DNA of 64,000 bases from Sarcocystis neurona. Taxonomy: Eukaryota; Apicomplexa; Conoidasida; Eucoccidiorida; Sarcocystidae. Shown here piece by piece: positions 36,001 to 50,400 of this stretch (positions are counted from its first letter, which is position 1; each line of letters opens with the position of its first letter). The stretch is from positions 995,535 through 1,059,534 of the forward strand of contig KL647311.1 in assembly GCA_000727475.1 (NCBI GenBank), in the 5' to 3' direction. Made by a program: the position numbers and the translations under genes. The notes under the pieces were generated by a model. It searched no databases. It was not told where the DNA came from and was given only the letters and a program-made list of their open reading frames with translations.

Positions 36001-39000
36001 TGTTACTGCTGCTCCTCCTTTCCCACTCCTGCCCCAGCAACTGCTCCTCTCGCTGTGCCATTATTGCCGCTGCTTTTCTCTCCCTGTTATTGCTGCTGCT
36101 GCCGCTGGTCGCTTCGCTCACATTGCTGCTGAGGCTTCTACATCTGTCCCTGCTGCGCCGCTGCGCGCTTTTCTCTGCGCTCCTGCTCCTGCTAAGGCTT
36201 CTTCCTCTACTCTTTTCCTGATGCTGCTGCTGCTGCGACTGTTCTTCTCCTTTTTCCTGCTGCTGGCGCTGCTGGTTCTTCTCTTCGTCTTCGCCTGTGT
36301 TGCTCTGTTGCTTCTGCATCTCGTCTCTTTCGACTCTGCGACTGCTGCAGCAACCCCCTTCATCTGCGTGCTGCTGTCTCTGCTGCTCTTCCTTCTCCTG
36401 CTAAAAAAAAGAAGCAACAGCAGCAGCTGCTAGACTTCTTTTTCGCCTCTTCACGGTGGCTGCTTCTGCTCCTTCTTCCTGTTCCCCCTCTCGTTGCCTG
36501 TTCTGCTTTTCTGCATCCTCTTCTTTTCTCGTCCACACCCCACAAGGCGCGGACGCAGCAGCAGCAGCGACGGTGGAACCAGGTGTACGTACACCGGCGT
36601 GGGGCGGAGGAAGAAGTAGATCCATTTTGTGTGAGTCAAGCCCGAGTAAATGCTGGACGACGGCCTGCCAACATCTGCATGTGCGCCGGTCCATAAGGAA
36701 GAAAGAGGAGGAAGAAGAAGAGAAAATATCGAGAAGGCCGCGTCGAGCTGCTGCCACTGCTGTGGGGCACAGACGCGACGGAAAATAGCGGAGCACGCAT
36801 AGAACCAGGTACCGATACGAAAATCCCTGCACGCGAGCAGCACCCCACAGCAGCAGCAATACAGACGTGCTGCAGCAGCTAAGAGTGTGCAACAGCAAAA
36901 AAGCAGGGGAACCCATGGGGCACCGCAGCAGCTGTCGAGCTGCAGCAACAAAAAAGGAGACCCAAGCAGCAGCAGGCGCGAGCTGCTGCTACAGCGGCAA
37001 TGACCAGCAGTCCACGCAACAGGGAAGGCGCCAGAGGCCTGAGGCGGGCGCAGCAGCTGAGAACAGCAGCAGCAGCTGAGAACAGCAGCAGCAACTGAGA
37101 ACAGCAGCAGCAACTGAGAACGGCAGCAGCAGCTGAGGACAGCAGCAAAGGAAGACACAGGCGGCCGCCAAAAGCAGCAGCACCTTGTAACGGGGAACAC
37201 CGCAGCAGCAAGTTAAGAAGAACGATGGTCATGGCAGCACGTCGAGGAACAGCAGCAGCAGCAGCAGAAAAAGAGGCGGGGGAGGGGCAGCAGCAGCAGC
37301 GTACTCTAGAAAGCACCAGGACAGAAGATGGAAAAGAAGAAGCAGCAGCAGCGCCAGCAAGGGGCGGGGGCAGGAAAGCAGCAGCAACTACCGAGAAGCA
37401 GCAGAGCTGCAGCAGCAGCAGGAAAGAAGGGAAGCAAAGGGCGGACAGCACGACCGTCTGGGCCGCACGGAGGCAGCAGCGGCAGCAGCACCTGCAGGAG
37501 CGGCAGCAGCAGAAGTAGCAGCAGCAGATGAAAATCGGGAGTTGGCAGCAGTACGAGCAGCACTCGCAGAAGCACCAGCAGCAAAGGAAGGGAAAAGCAG
37601 TCGCGCTGTTGCCGCGGTTCACAGCAGCAGCAGCAGAGGACGACGACCGATCACGGCGCATGAAGTGAAGCAGCTATCGCGTAACACGGCGCACCCCACA
37701 CCCGCAGATATCAACAGCAAGAGCAGCAAGTTGTCGGGAGACGAGACAAAGGCGGAAAGAAAAACAAGAGGAGGGGAAGGAGGAGACGAGAAAGAAGCAG
37801 CAAATGCAGCAGGGAAAGACAGGTAGAATACAAACCGCAGAAGCAGAAGCAGCAGCAACAGCAACAACAGCAGGGGCACATAAGGAGCAGAAACACGAGC
37901 AGCAAAACAAGGACAGCAGCAGCAGCATGCACAGCAGACGCTGCAGCAGCAGCCAACAAAACGAAGAGGAAAAAGTACCTCAACTAATATACGACGTGAA
38001 ATCTCCTACGTATAGACTCATATACATATATACACATGAATATACTTATATAAATATATGCGTGTACTTCACACGTGTGCGTGGGTGGATATTCACATAT
38101 GTACATACGTGCATATATGTATATAATTGTTTTGATATATATGTGTTGCCATGGCTCTGGCGGAGTGTCCGTACGGAGGAAACGCAGAAGAAAAAAACGG
38201 CTAGGCGTTCCTCTGTGAATAGATAGATATGCGATACTCAGAAGAAAGCTACATATCAGCATGTGTACACTTATATATATACTTATATACTTATATATAT
38301 ATCTTCAGGCAGGTAGATACAAAGAGAGGAGAAGAAATGCCTCAAGAAGGCTCCTTCAGAAGTTGACACACAAAGAAAATCTACGGCGTACTGCTTAAGA
38401 GATACGACAATACACACCAGTATTCTTCTCATTTACATATATATATATGTATAGGTGGTTATATATGTATGCATATAGGCTTACCAATGTGTATGTACGT
38501 CTACGTATGTGTATACGTGTATATTTGTATACACACGCATGCACCCATATATATACATATATATACGGGTTTTCGTATATGCGTGTAGGCGTATACGTAT
38601 ATATGTGTGTGTGTATATGGAGTCTTTTGCATGCGCCCCGAATATATGTATTCGAATACGTAGACAGACGTGCTGCTATCTTTACCGAGACAAACACACG
38701 GTGTATATAAATGTGTACATATACATATATTATATATATATGAATATGCGTACATGCATGTACATACGTATATAAATATATACGTGTACATATCTACTGT
38801 AGAGACACAGAGATACTCGTAGCTATCCAGAAGAAGAAGGGGTCTGTACACACTTACAAATGACCAGGTGATAACTCTGAACTGCAAAATATAAATTTGT
38901 CTTGCAGTTTAGAGACATCACGCACTCATGTGCCTCTCTTTCAATATATATACATATCGCTACATGCGTGCATGCATACGTATATATGGATGTGTACGCA

Positions 39001-40070
39001 TGCAGGGAGACAAGTACATATACACATATATATATATATATGTATAGCAAGAGAAGTATGGAAGCGGCTACATTAAAAGTGTTTCTCTCAGTTTATGCAT
39101 ATCATACAGAACTTACGCGCCTCTAAAGTATATACGTATACATACACGAGTACGCCCGTAGATATCATATATACATATGAATATATTTATTTAGTTAGAC
39201 GCATGCGCACGCATGCAGGGAGAGTAGTAGATACAGAGACGTGCTCGTGTATAGAGAGAAGCACACGAGAACGGCTTCTGCTTCTCTCATTTCAGACACA
39301 TCACACACATATATTTGTTCCTCTCTGTCTTTTTATGGATATATCCACCTATCTATACATGCATGCATATATAGGGAGAGACATATACGTATATATCAAT
39401 ATCCATATATATATATATATATATATGAAAATAGAAGTATATACTCATATATATATATGGAGAGATATACATACGTATATACCAACATTCACATATGGAT
39501 ACAAATATAAGCAAATGTGCATGCGCCTATGTATATAGATATATACAGAGAGGGAGAGATACATATGAACGTATATGTATGTATGTATATATATATACGC
39601 ACGTGTGTGCATGTGGCGAGACAGAGAGAGACAGACGTGTGTCTGCATGCGTTCGAGAAGACTTTTCGGGAGGGAAGAGAGAGGGGGACCGGCGAAGTGT
39701 CGCGCGAAAGCACTTCGAAGCAGAAAACGCGGCGGAAGACGAAGAAGTACCTGCGGCGACTGGTTATATAGCGCAGGCAGCAGGGCCGTGGGGAGGTCCT
39801 CGCACAGAGCTTGCAGGAAAATAGACGTCAGCGCAGTTCGACGATTCAGCAAAGAAACCTGCCCAGCAGCAGCAACAGGCAGCAGCAGCAGCAACAGGCC
39901 GCAGCGGCACAGCAGCAGCAGCACAGCAGCAGTAGCAACACAGCAGCAGTAGCAACACAGCAGCAGCGCACCAGCAGGAGCAGCACTCCATCATCTCGTC
40001 AATGATTTTGAGGTAAACCTCCTTGTGGGAATAAGCCGTCTTCCGCAGTGTTTCTTACGCATCTTCAGCG

Positions 40071-40109
<39 letters not shown>

Positions 40110-43100
40110 GTGCAAGGAAAGACCTGTACATGTGAACACATATATATACAAATGTGTACGTATAAAAGAGTTTGTATGTGGAAGTACGTACGTGTAAACG
40201 TATATATATATATATATGTAGCCGCATATATAGATAGGAAGTTAATATATATATATATATATACACTGTACGGAAGCGCATATATATATATACATACATA
40301 CAGAAACACGAAATATATGTACATATATATATATATAGAAGAGTTTGCACGTGGATATGTGTGTGTGTGTGTATGTAAACGTGTGTATATACATACATTA
40401 ATTTTTCATTCTACAAGAAAATAGATGTACGTATGTATACATGCGTGAGTCCTGTGTGTATGGAGCTCAGCAATATATATATATATATCTATCTATCTAC
40501 TTGTACGTAGCTGCAACTAACGAACAAGCATAGATACACACACAAAGGATTTACACACGATCTATGATATATCCCCGCCTACGCACGCATATATATGTAT
40601 ACATATATTGCCGACAAAAACATGACTGTTGTCCGGGCCGGCACTGATGAGGCGAAAGACTCTCGCTTCCTCCTTTGTTCCTCTGTGTCGTTCCCCTACA
40701 AGTCCGTCCTGCTGCTACCGTCATTTCTTCAGCTGCTTTGTTTTTGCTGCTACCGATATCTCTGCTCTTGCTGCTGCTGCTTTTGCGACTGCTGCTGCTG
40801 GCTTTGTGTCTGCTGCTGTTGCTGCCCTTCTGTCCTTGCTGTTGTTGTCCCTGCCTCTGCTGCTACTACTGTCCCTGCCTCTGCTGCTGTTGCTGTTCCT
40901 GCCTCCGCTGCTGCTGGTCCTGGCTGTGATGCTGCTCCTGCCTCTGCTGCTGCTGGTCCTGGCTGTGACGCTGCTCCTGCCTCTGCTGCTGTTGCTGTCC
41001 TTCTACGTCTGCTGCTGTTTCACCCCCTCTGTTTATTCTTCTTCTTCCGTTCATCAGTTCGCTCTTTCTCTCCGCAGCTGCTGCCGGCATTTCTGCTGCT
41101 GTGGCTGTTGCTGCGCGCACCTCGACGCAGAACATAACAAGGAACGCCAAGGCGTAATGAGCAGCAACTTCTGCTGCATCAGTCGGGACATGTTCAACAG
41201 CAAGAAGAGCAGCCGCCGAGTACTGCTCCCGCATGCGTTTCCTTCTGATAAATTCTCGATTAATAGCGACCAGGCACGGCGGAACGCCTAGCGATGGCCT
41301 GCCTCCTGCTGCGTGCAGCTGCGCGTGAAGCTGCTGCAGCTGCTGCTGCTCCACGTGCTGCTGCTGTCGCAGCTGCTGCTGCTCCGCGCCGCTGCTGTCG
41401 CTGCTGCTCCCAGAGCTGCTGCTGCTGCTGTCGTCGCCGCGCATCCCTGCTGCTGCTGCTGGTGCCGCAACCCCCCACGTGCTCCTGCCTCCTCGGGCTG
41501 CATCATCATGTGACGGTAAAGATGAATATGAAGAAGACGACGAGGAAAACGAAGAAGAATAGGAGGGGAGCACGAGCGCCCGGTTTATAACATCAACTGT
41601 CGGAGGAAGAGGGGGAAGCACGTCGTACGCGTTGCTGCTCGCAGCAGATGAAACTCTTTGACTGAATCGTCTCGCCGCGATAGAAACGCAGAGGTGAACG
41701 AGTTCCTGCAATTCCTTCCGACTCTGCAGCCACACCCCACAACATTTTCCTCCATTTATTGATACTCACAAATCTTCGCAGAGGCACACATACACAAATA
41801 TGTAGACACGAAAATTTCTACACCTAAATATATCTTCTATGCGTCTACACACACACATATACACAGAACTGCCGATACATACATCAGCATATATTTATAT
41901 ATATATGTCTGTTTCTACACGTATACAGATATATATGTATATACGTAAACATGTATGTGGAGATTACAACTGGGTAGATATATATATATAAATGTGTCTG
42001 TCTGCGTATATATACACATATATATATATATATCTGTATGCGGAGAATGGACCAACATATATATATATATATATGTGTGTGTATACAAATGTGTGTGTGT
42101 GTGCTTATATATAGATGTGTATGGATAAATATGTTTGAAGAGATTGAAAGTGTATCCTTGGTGAAAGTTCTTGCATACCAGTTTTTGTGTCAGCTTCCTA
42201 CGTACGTATATACTCCACCCACACATATATACATATATGTGTATAAGGTATCTACGTGTCTATCTATCTATATGTATATATCCACACTTCTATAGGTATA
42301 TCCGTATGTCTACCCTATCCATATTTATATATATACGTATGTTTACACACTTACCTATTATCTACACACAGAGATATATGTACATATCTCTACCACACAC
42401 ATATGTGTCTACATATCTTTTACCCTATATACATGTACGTGGGTGGGGAATTCTCTGTATGTATATATATATACGTATGTGTATTTCCATGGAGAAGGAC
42501 AGGTCGGTGTACAGGGGTACACGCATGCGTATGTGTGTACAAACACGTCCTCAGTTTCCTTTCATGAAGAAAAATTTATTGATGTACGTATGCATGCAAA
42601 TAGTCAAAACGTTCTGACAGACATACACACACACAGAAGCCTCAAGAAATCTCTATGTACTAAGCAAATATATATATACATACACATATCTACGTCGTGC
42701 ATATATATATATATATATACATAGACATATTTGCGCCGTGCGAACATGTTTGGTGTAAAATCGTAGCATTGCGTATATACGAAGATATATATATATAGGT
42801 AAGTATAGGGGACCAAACCTATGTCTATATGTACAAGTACGTATATATATATATGTGTAAAGAGGGCCATATCTATGTCTATAGGTACATTTATATATAT
42901 ACATATATATATGTAAAGGCGGCCATATCTATGCCTACATGTATAAGTACATATATATATATATATATATATATATGTGTAAGAAGGGTCATATCCATGT
43001 CTATAGGTACATTTATATATGTATATATATGTATGTAAAGGGGGCCATATTTATGTCTGTGTGTACATGTACATACATATATATATGTATATATATAAAG

Positions 43101-46100
43101 GAGGCCATATCTATGTCTGCATGTACATCTATGTGTGTATGTACGTGTGTATATATATAGATATATATACGTATGTAAACGGGACCATATCTACGTCTAC
43201 ATGCACGTGTGTACATATACATATATATATATATATATGTAAAGGGGACCATATCTATGTCTATATGTACATGTGCATATATATATATATGTATATATAT
43301 CCATATATGTGTATGTACGTATACGGAAATAGTGAGTGTATGGGGACTGCATGCAGAGCAGCATCATACGTGGTAAGGAGAAGGTGATAAGTCGGAGAGG
43401 AATTTACTAATGAGAGGTTCCCCCCCGAAGGCGTCTGCAAACTTCTCCTTCACAAAAAAGTCTTACGAGGATCAACATCTATACGCTCTTCAAAGCGAGA
43501 CATATACACTAGTATATATATACACATGCATGCACACATATATATATAAATATATGCATGACGAGAGAGAGGGAAAGTGAGAAATACATATATATATATA
43601 TGGAGCGATATATGAAAGGACGACAATTTTGTGGAGAGGAATGGGTGTGGACATGAACGGGAAATAGAGAAAAAATGCGTGCGAGTCATCCGCATATCTG
43701 GCGGAGGCATTTCTTCTGGAGACACTCTCTAGGGCGCAGCTACAGGTGTGGGGTCTGCTGCTGCTGTTCCTGCTGTTGCACGTCTTGTTTCTGTCCTACA
43801 CCTCCTGCGCACTTTCTCTTCTTTCTCACTTTCTTTGCAGCAGCAATGGACGCTTCCTTCGCCGGCTGCGCTCGGTCAAGTGCAAGAAGCAGCGCGCCGA
43901 TCCACAGAACAGAGACCGGCTGCCTAGGTTTCTCGAGCGCGAGACTGAGCAGCTGCAGCAGCAGAGCCCACACCCCTTCGACTGCCTTTGCTGTCCCCGT
44001 TTGCTGCTGCGGCTGCTGCTCGTGCTTCTCCCTGTCCAACAGAGCTGCTGCTGCCGTCCCCGCCGTTGTATCCTTCCTCTGCGCACTGCTTGCGTGCGAA
44101 CTGCTGCTGCCTCCGCATGGCACGCAGCCTTCGTCTGCACGGCTGAGGGCAGCAGCACCAGCTGCACCAGCATCAGCTGCACCAACGGCAGCAGCAGTCC
44201 CAGGCGCAGAGAAGAGGAGCATCGCGTTGCTGTTGGGTGTGTCGCTTTTGGCGGCTTCTGCTGTTGCCAGGGACGGGGACGCAGCAGATGCTGTGGCTGC
44301 TGCTGCGGCAGCAAGAGAGGCAGACCAGGACGGCTGCTGCTGCTGTGGTTGACGCATGCAACCAGCAGCAGCAGGAGGTGCAGGCGGCAGCGCGCCAATG
44401 CAGTGCTCCACATATGGAGGCGGGTAGCTGCTCACCAAGATGCAGTAGAGAAAATGAAGAATAATCGATTCTCGCTGCCTGGCGTGGCTTAGCTCTGCTA
44501 AAGGCAACAGCAGCAGCAGCGCCGTTGCTGCCGTTCCTCCTTGCCCTCCAGACAACTGCTGCTGCGGCTCTTCTTCCTCCTTCTCCTGCCGCCGCGAGGC
44601 CCCGCTGCTGCTGCTGCTACTATTTCCTCCTCTTCTGCTGCTACCTCCTAGTGCTGCTCCCCCAGGCAGACCGCTAGTCTCTCCTGCTCCTGCTGCTGCT
44701 GCTGCTCCTCCACCGCTCGCCCAGCAGCAGGAATCGTCCCCAGCATCCGCAGAGAGCCACAGCGAAGACGAAGAAGAGGACGAAGTGGACGCGGCAGCAG
44801 CAGCAGCCAAGGCAGGGGAGACGTACAGCAGACGTAGCTTGCCTGAAGCAGCTGCAGCAGAAGACAGCGCTGCTGCAGCACTGCTGCTGCTCGAAGAGGA
44901 AGAAGAGAGAATACTCGCAGAGCCGCTTTGCAGCGTCGCCTTATATACAGAAATCAAGGGAGGAAGCAAAGTCCTGCAGCGGAAAACCAGCCAAAACATA
45001 TCTGCATGCAAGCGACTGGACTGCGGGGAAAATTCCTTGACCTTGCACACACACATAAGCCACCACCTACTGCCACATGCATGCATACATATACATATAC
45101 ATATGTATACACTTGTATATGGATATATACATTTGTTTACTTGCACTTGATAGCTATATGCTTCTTCATACATGCAAAACTTGGAAAGTATATGCATCTG
45201 AACGAGCGTGTCCCTCGCATGCACCTCCCCTTATTTATACGTATATGAACGTCTGCATACTGCACCATAGGAAGATGCACAGTTCAGCGAATGCTGCAGA
45301 AGGTGTAAGTCCTGCTGGTAGTAGGGTACACATTTGCTTAAGGAAAACGTCCGGAACAGAGTCGAAGAAGCAGACGTCTCTCTGCAACATGCCCTCAGCA
45401 AATCAGCAACCTCGACGTACGCGGCATAATACATATATATATATATATATACATCTATACCTGTATACAACACACCGAGTCATATATGTATATGTGTGTG
45501 TCACTAAGATACAGCAGCAACAGGAGTCTTATATATACATGTGTCTGCCAGCTGCATGCACCACTACTGGCAGAGAATACTCATATATTCACATACGTGT
45601 GTCTATACGTCTCTCTCTATATATATGAGTATACACCCCAATAGGTGTCTGCATATATATATATATATAAACGCATTTTGAGTACGTACGTGGTGGTCCG
45701 GGTATATGTCTGCAGCCAGGGGCGTCTGTATAAATACATGTATGTACATACATATTCACACGTACACATATATACAGAAATGCATGCAGCACTTGACGGG
45801 CTCACAGACACGTACGTGTATCGTAGTGTGTGTCTCCCTTTTCTTCTCTTTTCCCCCCTCGTTCTCTCCCTTCCCGTTTTGTCTCCGTTTTTCTCGTTTT
45901 CGCGGCCTTCGCTTATCTCTACGAAGTAATTCATTTGGTGAATACTACACGCGAGCACGAGCAGACGCGAGAGAGCGACACGCGTCCTTTACAAGTGCAG
46001 GAAAAGACAAACAACTCGCCGTTTCTGGTGTACAGACACCCCGCGGGGCTGCCCCGTGGTGAGTCGCCGGCCCCTTCGGGCGCGAGAAGCCGGCGAGACC

Positions 46101-47448
46101 GCCGAGGAAATCCCCCCCCCCTTCCCCGAAGAAGCACCGCCACCTAGCCAGAGGCCACGGGAGACAAAACGGGGGCGGAAGAGAAGAAAGGCGAAGAAGA
46201 CGGAAGGGAGAAGATGAAGACGGACGTAAAAAAAAAACGGAGAACAGAGAAAGGACGCAAGACGGAGAAGGTGAATCTACAGAGAAACACACATATGCGT
46301 GTATATAGAGACAGATTCACAGATACAGAGAAAGGGAGGAAATTCAAAGGACAGGAAAGTACACACATGTATACAGAGAGACACACACACAGAGACGGGG
46401 AAGTTCATAAATAGAGAGCAATACACACATATATATATGTAGACAGATAGGGGATAAAGTTCATACATACAGAGAAGTAGACACGCAGGTATGTATACGT
46501 AGACAGAGACATACACACAGAGAAGTAGACACGCAGGTATGTATACGTAGACAGAGACATACACACAGAGAAGTAGACACGCAGGTGTGTATATGCAGAC
46601 AGAGAGAGAAGTTCATACATAGAGAGCAATGCACACGTGCACATACATATATATATATACATAAACATATATATATATACGTGGAGAGATGGGGAACGAT
46701 GTTTATACATACAGCGAAGCAGATATGCAGGTATGTATATGTAGACAGAGAGAAAGACAGAGAGAGAAATTCATAAACAGAGAGCAATACACATATATAT
46801 ATACATATACATACATATATACATATATATACATATATATATATATGTAGACACATGGGGAACGAAGTTTATAGAGATAAGTAGACACGCACGTATATAT
46901 ATGTAGACAGGGAGAAAGACAGAGACAGAAGTACATACATAGAGAGCAACACACACGCATATATATATATATATACACGTATACATATATATATAGACAG
47001 GTAGAGGAAGAAGTTCATACATGCAGAGAAGTAGACATGCAGGTTGTATCCGTAGACAGAGGCAAAGACAGAGAGAGAAGTTCATACACAGAGATCAATA
47101 CACACATATATACGCATATATATATATATATATGTAGAGAGATGGGGAACGATGTTTATACATACAGAGAAGTAGATTTGCAGGTATGTATTCGTATAGA
47201 CAAAGACAGAGAAGGTTATAGACGGGGGAAAACATATGAATATATACCTGGAGAGTTACACAGAGAGAGAAATTGATACGCACAGAGAAATACATACAAA
47301 TATAGGGACAGACACACGGACAGAGAGAGCAGCATTTCGAGAATACACCACATATATCTGTGGAGAGAAAGAGACACATTTTAATAGAGAAAAAGAAACC
47401 AATACATACATATACACAGCAGAGATACACATATATGTGCAGATAGAC

Positions 47449-47483
<35 letters not shown>

Positions 47484-50400
47484 ATATGGGTATGGACAGA
47501 GAGAGAAGGGCAGCAAGAGAGATCACTTATGTACATTCACATACACACATACAGGTTTATATGTAAAAAGATATACGCAGATACAGAGGGACAGGGTGGG
47601 GACAATGGACAAATATATAAATGGAGAGCAGAGTAGTGGCTTAAGAGAGACAGCGAGACAGAAACGAGCAGCGTCTCGTGTATGTTTCGTAGAGATAGGT
47701 GGAGGAGAATTTCTCAAGTAAGCAGGAAAATCTTCCTCACGGCAGAGCAGTCGACGGATGCATCTGTTTGAGAATGAACAGCAGTGCAACGAGTTTCTCG
47801 CCGTCGCCGCTGAGGCCCAGGGTCCACACCGCCACGCAGCTGCTGACGAACTGCCTCGGGAACCTGCAACCAAGCAGCAGCAACAGCAGCAGAGCAGCAG
47901 CAACAGAGCAGTCGCAGCAGCAGCAGAACGTCCAGTAGTGGCGGGAGGAAAAGGGCAGCAGGGGCTGAGCAGCAGCAAAGTCCAGCTGCAGCAGCAGCAG
48001 TAGGAAAGGGGCAGCAGCAGAGCAGCGACAGCAGCAGCAAAGCCCACCGGCAACAGCAGCAACGCGGCAGCAGCAGAGCAGTCGCAGCACCAGCAAAACG
48101 TACAGTAGCAGCAGCAGGATACGGGCGATGGCAGGGCAGCAGCGGCAATGTCCAGCAGCAACAGCAGCAGCAGAGCAGCAGAGGAGCAACGGCAAAGTAG
48201 CAGTGACAGCAAGACAGTTGCAGCACCAGCAACGCGGCCACGTGTCAGTAGCAGATGTGCGACAGGAAGACGCCGAGCGGCGGCAGCGCCACTGCTGCAA
48301 AATCAGCAACAGAGCAGCAGCAGCAGCAGAAAAACAAGGCGAAAGGGGTGCAGCAACGGCAGCAGAAGTAGCGGGAAGGGAGGGGGGGCGTTGAAGACCA
48401 GCTCTAGCAGGTGACAGCAGCAGCACCAGCATCTTGCAGCCCGCATCGAAGCCACACAGCAAGACAGCTGCAGCAGCAGCACGCAACAGCAGCAGCACGC
48501 AACAGCAGCAGCAGGCAGCAGCAGAAGCAGGCAGCAGCAGCAGCAGGCAGCAGCAGCAGAGCGGCAGCAGCAGAGCAGCAGCAGCAGAGCGGCAGCAGCA
48601 GAGCAGCAGCAGCAGAGCAGCAGCAGCAGAGCAGCAGCAGCAGAGCAGCACCAGCATCACCAGAGCAGTCCACCTATCCTTCCGTAGTCGCCAGTCTTCA
48701 GCAGGCGCGAGATTCCACACCATGGCAGCTAAAAACGTCCACAAACCCGTACCTAGTTTTATATGCACATTTAATCCTTGCAGAAACGGCCACAATAAAT
48801 ATNNNNNNNNNNNNNNNNNNNNNNNNNNNNNNNNNNNNNNNNNNNNNNNNNNNNNNNNNNNNNNNNNNNNNNNNNNNNNNNNNNNNNNNNNNNNNNNNNN
48901 NNNNNNNNNNNNNNNNNNNNNNNNNNNNNNNNNNNNNNNNNNNNNNNNNNNNNNNNNNNNNNNNNNNNNNNNNNNNNNNNNNNNNNNNNNNNNNNNNNNN
49001 NNNNNNNNNNNNNNNNNNNNNNNNNNNNNNNNNNNNNNNNNNNNNNNNNNNNNNNNNNNNNNNNNNNNNNNNNNNNNNNNNNNNNNNNNNNNNNNNNNNN
49101 NNNNNNNNNNNNNNNNNNNNNNNNNNNNNNNNNNNNNNNNNNNNNNNNNNNNNNNNNNNNNNNNNNNNNNNNNNNNNNNNNNNNNNNNNNNNNNNNNNNN
49201 NNNNNNNNNNNNNNNNNNNNNNGCAGCAGAAGCAGGCAGCAGCAGAAGCAGGCAGCAGCAGAAGCAGGCAGCAGCAGAAGCAGGCAGCAGCAGAAGCAGG
49301 CAGCAGCGGAAGCAGGCAGCAGCAGAAGCAGGCAGCAGCAGAAGCAGGCAGCAGCAGCAGCGGGCAGCAGCAGGCAGCAGCAGGCAGCAGCAGCAGCAGG
49401 CAGTAGCAGCCAGGAAAACTGCAGCAATAGCAAGTGCTGCACCAGCAGCGTGCTCTCCAGAGCAGCAGTTACTGAAAAAGAGGAGCAGCAGGAGCCAAAA
49501 GATGAGACAGTCACACATATACCACGAGACGCAGTCCAGTGACTCGTGTGTCGCCCACCCCCTGCAGCCGGAGCAGCAGCAGCAGCAGAAAATGCCCTTC
49601 CACTTTGCAGCAGCGACGGCAGACGCGGTTCAGACAGCAGCACCAGTAGGACCAGCGACAGAGAGAGGAGCAGCAACAGCAGCAGAAGCAGCAACAGAGG
49701 CATCAGCATCAGCAGCAGAAGCAGCAACAGAGACAGCAGCAGCAGCAACAGAGGCAGTAGCAGCAGCGACAGAGGCAGCAGCAGCAGCAACAGCGGCAGC
49801 AGCAGCAACAGAGACAGCAGCACCAGTGGCCACAGCAGCAGCAACAGAGGCCGCAGCAGCAGCAGTCGCAACAGCAGCAATGGCGGAAGCAGCAACGGAG
49901 GCGGCAGCAGCAAGTATAGAAGCAGCACTTACGCTTGTAGCAGCATGGCCATCATGTGAGTAACTCTTCCTCGAACAGCTTCTTCGTTTCTCCGAGCATC
50001 TAGGTCAAATACCCCTCCTCCTCCTTTTACCCCGCCGGTCGCTGCAGCAGCAGCGTCGACAGCAGTTGTCTGTGGTGGGCACTGCTGCTGTTGTTGCTGC
50101 GCGAGACTTTCATCAAGCCCTGCAGCTTCCGCAGGAGCTGCTGTTTCTTCTCCTGCGCCGCGAACGCTGCTGTTGCTACTCTCCTTCCAGCTGTCGCGTG
50201 GGGGGCGCCTGCTGCTGCTTCCCGCCTTCCCTCTCCTCCTGCTGCTCCTCGTCCCGCTGCCACTGCTGTAAGGCTGCTGCTGCTGCCGAGTCCTTCGGTA
50301 AGGACGCAGCGTCGCAGCAACAGCCGTCACCCCAGCAAAAACGAGGGAAGGCAGCAGCGCGACGACTTGCGGAAGGCGACTCGCATCAGCTGCTGCTGCT

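Noticed and set aside
36593..36826. Apparent frameshift in DOP1 exon n, because another frame reads FYACSAIFRRV like the Dopey FYACSQLL segment
   Set aside because: Using the CGTGCAG acceptor in phase 0, the frame SYRYLVLCVLRYF to FFLMD is continuous and fits both neighbours, so no frameshift is needed.
48660..48802. Possible DOP1 exon reading GLWTFLAAMVWNLAPAEDW next to the gap
   Set aside because: Exons i (ending 49933) and j (starting 47863) join in matching phase and match the family without a missing piece.
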